Shown here piece after piece: positions 22,234 through 29,634 of a stretch of DNA of 35,437 nt (the stretch's first letter is position 1; every line of letters starts with the position of its first letter). Origin of the DNA: an uncultured Bacilli bacterium (GTDB lineage Bacteria > Bacillota_I > Bacilli_A > RF39 > UBA660); contig CANQOR010000014.1 of the NCBI GenBank assembly GCA_947625535.1, positions 1-35,437 of the forward strand, read 5' to 3'. Under the pieces are notes generated by a model, which worked only from the letters and a program-made list of their open reading frames with translations, was not told the origin of the DNA and did no database searches. The position numbers and the translations under genes are program-made.

Positions 22234-23472
22234 ATGAATTTACTACTTAATACAATCTTATCAATTATTATTTTAATAGTTTTATTTATTACCAAAATAA
22301 TTATAAAAAGAAAAAATAAAAATATATATAAAGACCTTTTATTTACTAAAATAAATAAATTAACTATCTTTTTATATATGATATCTTTTCTTCTTTTTGT
22401 AATTGTCTTCTTTATTAATTTATCTGATCCTTTAAAACCTTCTTTTTTAATAATAATATATAATGCTTTATCTCTTGCTATAATAACTCTTCCTCTTTCT
22501 TTAAATACTCTTTATTATCTATCTTTTAAAGACGAAGAAAAATATAGTCATACCACAACTATTGTTACTAACATCTTTGATAAAAAACTAATTAAAAAAT
22601 TTAATTTAGCAGGTATTAATGTCATTATATTAACTAAAAAACTAATAGATTCTAAAATAAAAACAATTGAAGAAAATGAACTAAATGAAAAATTATTAAA
22701 TAAAAACTTAATCATTAAAACAAATAAAAAAAATATCTTTAATAAATATAATAACCAAGATAAAATATATTATGAATTTGAAGATTTAAATAAAGCTTAT
22801 GAATTAATTAAACATAGTAGGGGAGTTCATGATAATTATATTCGTACTATAAAATATCTTATTACCACAACTATTCCTTTAATAATATGTTATTTTACTT
22901 TTATAATAGGTGGTTTTCCACCAATCTATAATTTATTATTAGTTACTTTATTTAAATTATATACTTTTATAACTAGTATGATAGTTTATCGTAAAATGCC
23001 ATACGATGTTGATATTATGACTCGTGAACCAAAACCCAAAGATATTGTAATAGGTTTTCAAGAGTTATTAATAACTATTATAGTAGCATTTGTTTATACT
23101 TTTGCTTTATCTATTCCATATACTTTTACTTTATCTCAAGGTAGCTCAGAAAATTTAGCTAATACCATCTTCTTTACTATCTTTATCTATGCTAATATCT
23201 TTATTACATGTTCATATCTAAGTGAAAATAATATTATTAAAAATATTTTTAAATCCCTTAAAAACATTTATTTAGTACTATATATTTTATTTAGTATAGG
23301 TCTTTCTTTAATCTTTATTTTTACTAAAATATTTACAACATGTAATATTGAAATTCAAAATTATTTAAGTTCTATTTTATTTGCATTAGCACCAATGCTT
23401 ATATATGAAATAACTAAATTTGCTCGATATACATCTATTAAAAGGAGACATAAAAATGTTAAAAATAACTAA
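22234..23472 (+). CDS. Catalytically dead P-type ATPase relative (membrane core only)
   Basis: This 412-residue integral membrane protein appears to be a P-type ATPase without its engine (inference). Landmarks run in the same order as in the true ATPase at 29635. A helix pair at about 43-98 sits where PEGLP would be, but reads LPLSL. AGINVIILTKK (126-136) aligns with the phosphorylation loop CTVIASDKTGT, with Asp replaced by Thr. SRGVHDNYIRTIKYL (195-209) matches the EGR-x-Y-x-NIRK-x-x-x-L start of helix 5. VDIMTREPKP (259-268) matches the DIM-x-R-x-P-R-x loop after helix 6. FTIFIYANIFITCSYLSENNIIKNIF (314-339) matches the loop between helices 8 and 9. No actuator domain, TGES, nucleotide-binding domain or GDGVNDAP remains; only about 60 residues separate the loop from helix 5. 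It overlaps the MYG1-like gene by 17 bases. Confidence 0.7.
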   Translation: MNLLLNTILSIIILIVLFITKIIIKRKNKNIYKDLLFTKINKLTIFLYMISFLLFVIVFFINLSDPLKPSFLIIIYNALSLAIITLPLSLNTLYYLSFKDEEKYSHTTTIVTNIFDKKLIKKFNLAGINVIILTKKLIDSKIKTIEENELNEKLLNKNLIIKTNKKNIFNKYNNQDKIYYEFEDLNKAYELIKHSRGVHDNYIRTIKYLITTTIPLIICYFTFIIGGFPPIYNLLLVTLFKLYTFITSMIVYRKMPYDVDIMTREPKPKDIVIGFQELLITIIVAFVYTFALSIPYTFTLSQGSSENLANTIFFTIFIYANIFITCSYLSENNIIKNIFKSLKNIYLVLYILFSIGLSLIFIFTKIFTTCNIEIQNYLSSILFALAPMLIYEITKFARYTSIKRRHKNVKNN

Positions 23473-24361
23473 AGATATAAAAAAAGCTAACTTAATTACT
23501 CATTCATCAACTTTTCATCCAGATGATGTCTTTTCAACTGTTTTATTAAGTAAAATAATTAAAGAACCCTTACTATGTCGTACGACAGATATAACAGGTT
23601 CTTCTAAAGAAGCTATTATTTATGATATTGGTTTTGGTCCATATGATCATCATGGCCCTGATGCTAAATGGCGTAATGAAAAAATAAAATATTCATCTTT
23701 TGGTTTACTATGGCAAACATATGGTTATGACTATTTAAAAATTATAACTGAAGATTATAAAGAACTATGGCAAGCTATAGATGAAAAACTAGTTATGCAA
23801 ATAGATGGGATAGATAATGGAGTCTTCCCTAATATTAATGCTCCCTATCATTTAACTGATTTAGATGCTATTATTGATTTATATAATAAAGCCTGGAATG
23901 AAGAAATAGATAACGATGATAACTTCCTAAAAGCTTTTACTACTGCTACAGAAATCTTTGATCGTTTAATAACTAAAGAACTAGCTAAAATAACAGCTAC
24001 TAAAAAAATAGAATTAAAAATTAATACAGTTAAAGATAATATATTAATATTAGATGAATACATGCCATATCAAGAAGCTATCTTTCATTCTAAAAATCCT
24101 CAAGCCAAACAAATAAAAGTTATTATCTTCCCATCTGATCGTGGTGGTTATAGTATTAAACCAATGACTATTAATGAAAATTCTAAAGAACTAATTTGTC
24201 ATTTTGATTCAAAATTTAATGGTCTTCATGACCAAGAACTAGCTAATATATCCCATATAAAAACAGCTCGTTTTGTTCATTCAAGTGGCTTTCTTGCTTG
24301 TACTGATACTTTAGATGATGCTATCTTAATGGCTAAAAATGCTCTTAATAATAAGGAATAA
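23456..24361 (+). CDS. MYG1-family metal-dependent hydrolase
   Basis: MYG1/UPF0160 proteins belong to the DHH-type phosphoesterase fold; the eukaryotic member has been reported as a 3'-5' exonuclease. This 301-residue protein shows the family's metal-site pattern: THSSTFHPDDVFSTVLL (15-31) and IYDIGFGPYDHHGPDA (55-70), followed by a helical part and a C-terminal domain with PSDRGGYSIKPM and FVHSSGFLA. I start at 23456 because AAAGGAG precedes that ATG at good distance; the in-frame ATG at 23420 lies 36 bases earlier inside the upstream gene. The 17-base overlap with the ATPase-like gene implies co-translation. The substrate in bacteria is not established; a nucleotide or oligonucleotide is likely from the fold. 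Confidence 0.88.
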   Translation: MLKITKDIKKANLITHSSTFHPDDVFSTVLLSKIIKEPLLCRTTDITGSSKEAIIYDIGFGPYDHHGPDAKWRNEKIKYSSFGLLWQTYGYDYLKIITEDYKELWQAIDEKLVMQIDGIDNGVFPNINAPYHLTDLDAIIDLYNKAWNEEIDNDDNFLKAFTTATEIFDRLITKELAKITATKKIELKINTVKDNILILDEYMPYQEAIFHSKNPQAKQIKVIIFPSDRGGYSIKPMTINENSKELICHFDSKFNGLHDQELANISHIKTARFVHSSGFLACTDTLDDAILMAKNALNNKE

Positions 24362-24376
24362 AATTCCTTTTTTTTG
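24353..24376 (+). terminator. Terminator containing the MYG1-like stop codon
   Basis: AAGGAAT (24353-24359) pairs with ATTCCTT (24363-24369) and runs into a long T-tract. The TAA at 24359-24361 spans stem and loop. Confidence 0.85.
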
Positions 24377-24387
24377 ATGCTTAATAA

Positions 24388-24396
24388 TGATATAAT
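24388..24396 (+). promoter_or_regulatory. Extended -10 promoter of the 1137-residue protein
   Basis: TG at 24388-24389 and TATAAT at 24391-24396, about a dozen bases after the terminator T-tract. Confidence 0.75.
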
Positions 24397-24420
24397 ATTT
24401 TAAGAATAGGGTGTTAGTAT

Positions 24421-27400
24421 ATGAAACAAAATGAAACCATTAAATCTTTATTTAAAAATCTAGAATTAAATAAAAATAACTATGATATATCTATTGAATT
24501 AATATCTAAGATAAATGAAAAACTAGAACATAAAACATTTAACTTCACTAAAAATAATTTAAATATCTTAGGAACATATTTATATGTATGTAATAAATAT
24601 CAAAAAGTAGATTATTTAAATAAAGAACTAAATAAAGAAGAATTTATTAAATTACTAGATTTAACTAATATAAGTGGTTCTATGTTATTATCATTAACTT
24701 CTAATTGTGATAAACCACGTAAATTACTTATTTCTAATTCTAAAAAAATAAAAGATAGTATTTTAATAGGTGATGAATTATTATCTTTAGAAGAAATAAT
24801 AAATGATTTAACAAATGAAGAAATTACTATTTTAAGAAAAGATATTAATATTAATAATTTACTTATATCTAAAGGTTTAAGTTTTGATACATTAAAACCT
24901 ATTACTAGAAAACAAATTCTTAAAGATTTATCTATCTTAGGAGCTTATGATATAAAAACTATTAATGCTTTCTTAAGTACTTTAGATAATCTAGAAGACT
25001 TAGTAAAAGATAAATACTTCTTAGATTTATATTTATCTAAATTAACAGATGATTATTCATATACTTGTCCATTCTTAAATAATTTATCTTATAAAAATAT
25101 TGAATATATCTTAAAAAATTATCAAGAAGAACATATTATCTTACATTTACTAATTAATACAACAGGTCTTATTCAAAAAGAAATCTTAAAATATCCTAAT
25201 CTATCTAAGATTATCTTAAAACATAAAAATGAATCTTTATTATCTAAATTACCATGTAACTTATTAAAAAACTTCTTAGAAGAAACTAATAAACTATTTG
25301 ATTATCCTGTTATTAACTTTCTTTCTAATTTAGATGAAGATAAATTATCTCATCTTGCTTTAGTAAATCCTAATTACTATTCAGAATTATTAACTAAATT
25401 ATCTAAATCTACTATTAATTTAACTCCATATATTAGATCATTAACATCTTCAAATATTAATGATTTAAAAAAGAATCATTTAAAAGAACTAGATATAATA
25501 TCATTAACTAATCTTTTATTAGCAGATTCTAATTATAAAAAAGATATTCTAAAAAATAGAGAACTATGTACTAACCTTGTTAATAGTATTAACTTAAATA
25601 ATTACTATAAACTAACTAATTTCTTTTCATCAGGTCATTTTACAGATGAAGAAAAAGTCTTATTTATTAGTAATGTCTCTGAATTTAAAAATAATGATGT
25701 CTTAAATCGTTTACTAGAAAGTTTACCTTTATCACATCGTAAATTCTTCTATGATAATGAATTACTACGTACTAAAATATTAAATAATGAATCTTATCAA
25801 TTAGATGATTATGCTATTAGTTATTATTTAAATAATAGTGAAGAAATATCTTCTTTAAACCCATCTATTATTAAAGAATTACTTATTAAAACAGATTTAA
25901 CATTTAATGAAAAAGTCTTAAAAGAAGATATAATAGTTAAAAAATTATTAACTGCAAGTTTAGAAGATTATACTTATATAACAGATATTATCTTATCTAA
26001 AAAATCTTTAATAAAATACTTTAATACTAAAATAACTTATGAATATTATAATAAAGAATTAATATCTAATATCTTAAATAAATTATCTAATACCGAAAAA
26101 AGAACCTTTATAGAACCAGATTTAATTAAAAAAGTCTTAGGTGATAAATATTATAATATATATAAAAAATTATTAAATAATAATTCTTATTTACTTAATA
26201 CTTTAGATTTTCGTATCTTTGAAGATTATATTTTAAATATTAAACTATCTATCTTAGATTATATTACTAAGTATCCATCTATAGAAAATAGTTTAATAAC
26301 TATTAATAAGTATTATCCATTAACATCTAATTTAATTAATAACTTATATTACCAAACTAGTTCTTTAAGTCCTAAAACTTTATCTGATATCTTAGAACTA
26401 TTTGCTAATTCATGTCTTGCCCTAAATCGTAAGAAAGTAGGTAATTTACCTAAATTACTAAGTAATTTAAATCCTAAACATTTATCTTCTCTTACATCAT
26501 ATTTATTATATCAAATACCACGTTTCTATAAGAAAAATAATGAATTAGTACCAAGACCAATTATCTTAGATACTCCTAATACTTATGAAGATATAATTAA
26601 CTATGAAAATAACACAGTTACTAAACTTACTTCTTTAATTAATATAAGTCTTCCTAGTTATATAAAAGAATACTTTATTCAAAAACATTTTAAACTAACT
26701 AAAGAAGAAGCTAATATTATCTTAGATACATATAATTTAACTGATATAGATATTAATTTATATAACGAAGAATACTTATATTTAACTAATCTTCGTAAAA
26801 TAATGAATACTGATTATGAAACATTAAAAGAACTAGATCAAAACTATAAAACAATGACTATGTTAGAATCATTTACTATTATCGAAAAATTAAAAACTAT
26901 GTATGGTAAAATATATAATTATGAATTAAGAAGTAAAAATATTAATTATCCTGTATATGAACTACCTCATAAAAAATTAAATACTTATAAAAGTAAAGAT
27001 GAATTCTTATACTTAGTAAGTAATATTAACTTAGATACTTCTTCTAACTATTTAGAAACTTGGTATGATAACATTTCTAATAATGAAGGTAAACTAACTT
27101 GTAGTCTTATTTCTAATGAAAACTTAGTCTTTGATAAAGACTACTACTTAGGATTTAATGGTTTAGAAGATAATTCTATAATATCTATATCTCCATTATA
27201 TTTAATAAATAATAATGATAATACAAAAGAACTATATACAACACCATATAATTTATTAGATAATACTAGAGATTATAACAATACTATTATCTTAAACTCT
27301 TATATCGTAAGATCTAATTATAAAAATGCTAATATTCCATATATTGAACCAGATTATCTATTAGTAAATGCTAATCGCCTAAAAGATACTATTTACTTAG

Positions 27401-27834
27401 AACAAATTACTAAAATAAGTTTATCTTTTAAAAGTAAAAGAAACCCTCTAGGTTTACCAATAATTATCTTAGATCCATTAGCTATATCTCGTAAAGAAAT
27501 AACTAAAATAAATCGTCTTATGAAAGAATATACTACTTCATATGATCCTAATATATTAGCTAAATTATTAACTAGATTAGAAAATAATTATACAGCATAT
27601 AAATATACTAATGAATTAGAAGCTCTTAAATATGATATTTATATAATATTAAATACTATTATAAATCGTATTTGTTATACTAATTCAATTTATGAATTAA
27701 ATAGAATCGAAGAAATATTTGAATTAGAAGCTAAAAAATATCAATATTTATCTAATGAATTAAAGTTTAATTACTATTTAAATAGTTTAAAAAAGACGAT
27801 AGCAACTCGTAAAAATATCTTAAATAATTACTAA
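24421..27834 (+). CDS. Giant helical protein of 1137 residues, function unknown
   Basis: The largest gene in the window, intact and with native codon use; I do not recognise its family. No signal peptide or transmembrane helix is evident, so it is likely cytoplasmic. Residues about 1-860 are a succession of Leu/Asn/Lys/Ser-rich helices with recurring patterns such as 'LSNLNPKHLSSLTSYLL' and 'LLESLPLSHRKFF', suggesting an alpha-solenoid scaffold. A different C-terminal part (about 880-1137) contains IPYIEPDYLLVNANRL (972-987) and LGLPIIILDP (1010-1019), two hydrophobic strand motifs with acidic residues, then a helical tail. The strand pair could be the core of a small alpha/beta domain, but no catalytic family can be named. 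Own promoter; ribosome site AGGGTG. No terminator is visible after it. Confidence 0.8.
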   Translation: MKQNETIKSLFKNLELNKNNYDISIELISKINEKLEHKTFNFTKNNLNILGTYLYVCNKYQKVDYLNKELNKEEFIKLLDLTNISGSMLLSLTSNCDKPRKLLISNSKKIKDSILIGDELLSLEEIINDLTNEEITILRKDININNLLISKGLSFDTLKPITRKQILKDLSILGAYDIKTINAFLSTLDNLEDLVKDKYFLDLYLSKLTDDYSYTCPFLNNLSYKNIEYILKNYQEEHIILHLLINTTGLIQKEILKYPNLSKIILKHKNESLLSKLPCNLLKNFLEETNKLFDYPVINFLSNLDEDKLSHLALVNPNYYSELLTKLSKSTINLTPYIRSLTSSNINDLKKNHLKELDIISLTNLLLADSNYKKDILKNRELCTNLVNSINLNNYYKLTNFFSSGHFTDEEKVLFISNVSEFKNNDVLNRLLESLPLSHRKFFYDNELLRTKILNNESYQLDDYAISYYLNNSEEISSLNPSIIKELLIKTDLTFNEKVLKEDIIVKKLLTASLEDYTYITDIILSKKSLIKYFNTKITYEYYNKELISNILNKLSNTEKRTFIEPDLIKKVLGDKYYNIYKKLLNNNSYLLNTLDFRIFEDYILNIKLSILDYITKYPSIENSLITINKYYPLTSNLINNLYYQTSSLSPKTLSDILELFANSCLALNRKKVGNLPKLLSNLNPKHLSSLTSYLLYQIPRFYKKNNELVPRPIILDTPNTYEDIINYENNTVTKLTSLINISLPSYIKEYFIQKHFKLTKEEANIILDTYNLTDIDINLYNEEYLYLTNLRKIMNTDYETLKELDQNYKTMTMLESFTIIEKLKTMYGKIYNYELRSKNINYPVYELPHKKLNTYKSKDEFLYLVSNINLDTSSNYLETWYDNISNNEGKLTCSLISNENLVFDKDYYLGFNGLEDNSIISISPLYLINNNDNTKELYTTPYNLLDNTRDYNNTIILNSYIVRSNYKNANIPYIEPDYLLVNANRLKDTIYLEQITKISLSFKSKRNPLGLPIIILDPLAISRKEITKINRLMKEYTTSYDPNILAKLLTRLENNYTAYKYTNELEALKYDIYIILNTIINRICYTNSIYELNRIEEIFELEAKKYQYLSNELKFNYYLNSLKKTIATRKNILNNY

Positions 27835-27837
27835 AAA

Positions 27838-27866
27838 TTGCATGAATTTAACGTAAGTGCTATACT
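27838..27866 (+). promoter_or_regulatory. Promoter of the CmpB-like gene
   Basis: -35 TTGCAT (27838-27843), 17-base spacer, -10 TATACT (27861-27866) with TG extension at 27858-27859. Confidence 0.75.
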
Positions 27867-27888
27867 TTAATTTATGTGAGTGATATAT

Positions 27889-28527
27889 ATGACAAAAGAA
27901 AAAATTTCTTTTCACGATTTGTTTTATACCTTTTTAATAGGTTGTATCTTTGGTTGGATAATTGAAGGAATATGGACATTCATTAAAAAGGGAACTATTA
28001 TTAATCATACAGCTTTAGTAATAGGGCCATTTAATTTAATATATGGTTTAGGTTCTATTGTTTTAACTTTAGTTTTATATCGTTTAAAAAATAAAAATAA
28101 TTTTGAAATATTTTGTATTTCTTTTGCTACTGGATCTATCCTAGAATATTTTCTAAGTTATTTAATGGAAGTAACTTTTGGTTTTGTAGCTTGGAATTAT
28201 AAACGTAAACCTTTTAATATAAATGGTCGTATTTGTTTATTATATTCTATATTCTGGGGAGTTTTAGGTATTGTATGGATAAAACTAATATATCCTAAAG
28301 TTAAAAAGCTTATTTCTAAATTTAAGAAAAAAGAAAGTACTATTTTTATGAAATTAATGATTGTCTTTCTTATCTTTGATAGTATCTTAACTTTATGTGC
28401 TATTAATCGTGGTAAAGAATATGAACAAAATATTCCTCCAAGTAATAAATTTGAAGAAATACTAGATGAATATTTTGGTGTTGATTACTTAAATAATATG
28501 TTTAATAATCGTTGGAATCGTAAATAA
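27889..28527 (+). CDS. CmpB-like putative ABC-transporter type IV membrane protein
   Basis: A 212-residue integral membrane protein with about five transmembrane segments. It shows the recognisable pattern of the family annotated as putative ABC-transporter type IV: FLIGCIFGWIIEGIWTFIKKG, GPFNLIYGLGS, FATGSILEYFLSYLMEVTFGFVAWNY and KPFNINGRICLLYSIFWGVLG. The family name is historical and transport activity is not established here; no ATPase subunit is adjacent. I start at the ATG at 27889, after GAGTGAT; the in-frame GTG at 27880 lies in that ribosome site. The C-terminal 30 residues are soluble and charged. Single-gene unit with its own promoter and a hairpin at the stop codon. Confidence 0.82.
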   Translation: MTKEKISFHDLFYTFLIGCIFGWIIEGIWTFIKKGTIINHTALVIGPFNLIYGLGSIVLTLVLYRLKNKNNFEIFCISFATGSILEYFLSYLMEVTFGFVAWNYKRKPFNINGRICLLYSIFWGVLGIVWIKLIYPKVKKLISKFKKKESTIFMKLMIVFLIFDSILTLCAINRGKEYEQNIPPSNKFEEILDEYFGVDYLNNMFNNRWNRK

Positions 28528-28550
28528 CTAGAATAAAATTCTAGTTATTT
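28523..28550 (+). terminator. Terminator enclosing the CmpB-like stop codon
   Basis: Twelve-base stem AATAACTAGAAT (28523-28534) with ATTCTAGTTATT (28538-28549). The T-tract is short, so efficiency is uncertain. The stop codon 28525-28527 is in the stem. Confidence 0.65.
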
Positions 28551-28551
28551 A

Positions 28552-28580
28552 TTGACTTACTTAAATATTTTATATAAACT
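28552..28580 (+). promoter_or_regulatory. Candidate promoter of the metal permease gene
   Basis: -35 TTGACT (28552-28557), 17-base spacer, -10 TAAACT (28575-28580). The nearby TATATA at 28571-28576 would give too short a spacer. Leader is too short for an aptamer. Confidence 0.5.
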
Positions 28581-28607
28581 TAATAAAGTTAAAAAAGGAG
28601 TGTAACT

Positions 28608-29459
28608 ATGTTAGATATAATTATTGATACCTTAATAGATGCTTTAAAACTAGTTCCATTTTTATTTATAGCTTTCTTAATTATTGAATACTTTGAACAT
28701 AAACTTAATAATAAAAGTAAAAAAATAATTAGTAAAAGTCATAAATTATCTAAACTATTTGGTAGTTTACTAGGTTTAATTCCTCAATGTGGTTTTTCTG
28801 TAATTGCTACTAATTTATATATTACTAGAATAATATCTCTAGGTACATTAATAGCTATTTATTTATCTACTAGTGATGAAATGTTACCAATTATGTTATC
28901 TGAGAAAGCTCCTTTAAAGACCATATTATTAATTCTATTTATTAAATTTATTGTTGGTTTAATAGCTGGTTATCTAATAGATTTCTTCTTTCGTCATAAA
29001 ACTAATCAAAATAAAGTTAACTATGATATATGTGAAGATGAACATTGTGGTTGTAAACATGAACATAATCTTTTAAAATCTAGTTTAATTCATACTACTA
29101 AAACCTTACTATATTTAATAATTATTACTTTTATTATTAATATAATCTTTAATTACTTGGGTTCTCATTATCTATCAAAACTATTATTAAAAGATAGTTT
29201 ACTAGCTCCATTTATAACTAGTTTAATAGGTTTAATACCTAATTGTGGAGCTAGTATTATGATAACGGAATTATATTTAAATAATGCTATTAATTTTGCT
29301 AGTACTATCTCTGGTTTATTAACTGGTAGTGGTATTTCTTTAATTGTTCTATTTAAATCAAATAAAAATATTAAAGAAAATCTATTTATATTAGGTACTC
29401 TCTATTTAGTAGGAGCTATAACTGGTATCTTAATAGAATTAATTATGTTATTTATATAG
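28608..29459 (+). CDS. Putative manganese/heavy-metal export permease (ArsP_2-like)
   Basis: A 283-residue, polytopic membrane protein matching the family annotated as putative manganese transporter or ten-helix heavy-metal exporter. It is built as two inverted or tandem halves carrying the same signature: GLIPQCGFSV (56-65) and GLIPNCGASI (208-217), with STSDEMLP (87-94) in the first half and LLTGSGIS (237-244) in the second. Between the halves lies a short Cys/His/Asp/Glu-rich loop, CEDEHCGCKHEH (142-153), a good candidate metal-sensing or metal-delivery site. Strong ribosome site AAAGGAG. It lies immediately upstream of a Ca/Mn-type P-type ATPase whose leader looks like a manganese riboswitch, which supports a role in metal efflux. 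The ion is inferred, not shown. Confidence 0.8.
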   Translation: MLDIIIDTLIDALKLVPFLFIAFLIIEYFEHKLNNKSKKIISKSHKLSKLFGSLLGLIPQCGFSVIATNLYITRIISLGTLIAIYLSTSDEMLPIMLSEKAPLKTILLILFIKFIVGLIAGYLIDFFFRHKTNQNKVNYDICEDEHCGCKHEHNLLKSSLIHTTKTLLYLIIITFIINIIFNYLGSHYLSKLLLKDSLLAPFITSLIGLIPNCGASIMITELYLNNAINFASTISGLLTGSGISLIVLFKSNKNIKENLFILGTLYLVGAITGILIELIMLFI

Positions 29460-29482
29460 TTATAGATATTTATTAATAAAAA

Positions 29483-29491
29483 TGCTATAAT
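29483..29491 (+). promoter_or_regulatory. Extended -10 promoter of the P-type ATPase leader
   Basis: TG at 29483-29484 and TATAAT at 29486-29491. Transcription would start near 29498, just before the aptamer. Confidence 0.75.
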
Positions 29492-29500
29492 ATTCTATAT

Positions 29501-29612
29501 AAAGATAAGGGAGTATTTAGCATACTAAGTATGTTCTATAATCAACAAGAACGAATTATCTGGTTATAGATTAAATAAAGAGACTTGTCTGTCTATAGTA
29601 CAGCAAGTCTTT
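29501..29612 (+). promoter_or_regulatory. yybP-ykoY-like manganese riboswitch
   Basis: The leader of the P-type ATPase gene has the hallmarks of the yybP-ykoY (Mn2+) class. These are the L1 motif GGGAGTA (29509-29515), hairpin P2 GCATAC/GTATGT (29520-29525 with 29529-29534), stem P3 TCTATAA/TTATAGA (29535-29541 with 29564-29570) holding the conserved TCAACA (29542-29547), and a terminal AGCAAG (29602-29607). P1 can form between AAAGAT (29501-29506) and GTCTTT (29607-29612). Because P1 uses the 3' arm of the terminator at 29581-29616, metal binding should block termination, giving an ON switch as known for this class. In Lactococcus this riboswitch also precedes a P-type ATPase. Identification is by recalled motif, without covariance scoring. 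Confidence 0.78.
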
Positions 29613-29616
29613 TTTT
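29581..29616 (+). terminator. Riboswitch-controlled terminator before the ATPase
   Basis: AGACTTG (29581-29587) pairs with CAAGTCT (29604-29610), continued by CTGT/ACAG (29589-29592 with 29600-29603), followed by a seven-T tract. It lies in the leader, before the ribosome site AGAAGGA. Confidence 0.88.
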
Positions 29617-29634
29617 AAGAAAGAAGGAACTTAA

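Noticed and set aside
22234-23472. Degenerate ATPase relative as a recent pseudogene or frameshift product
   Set aside because: No stop or frameshift, helices well preserved, own promoter and ribosome site, overlap with the next gene. It looks maintained.
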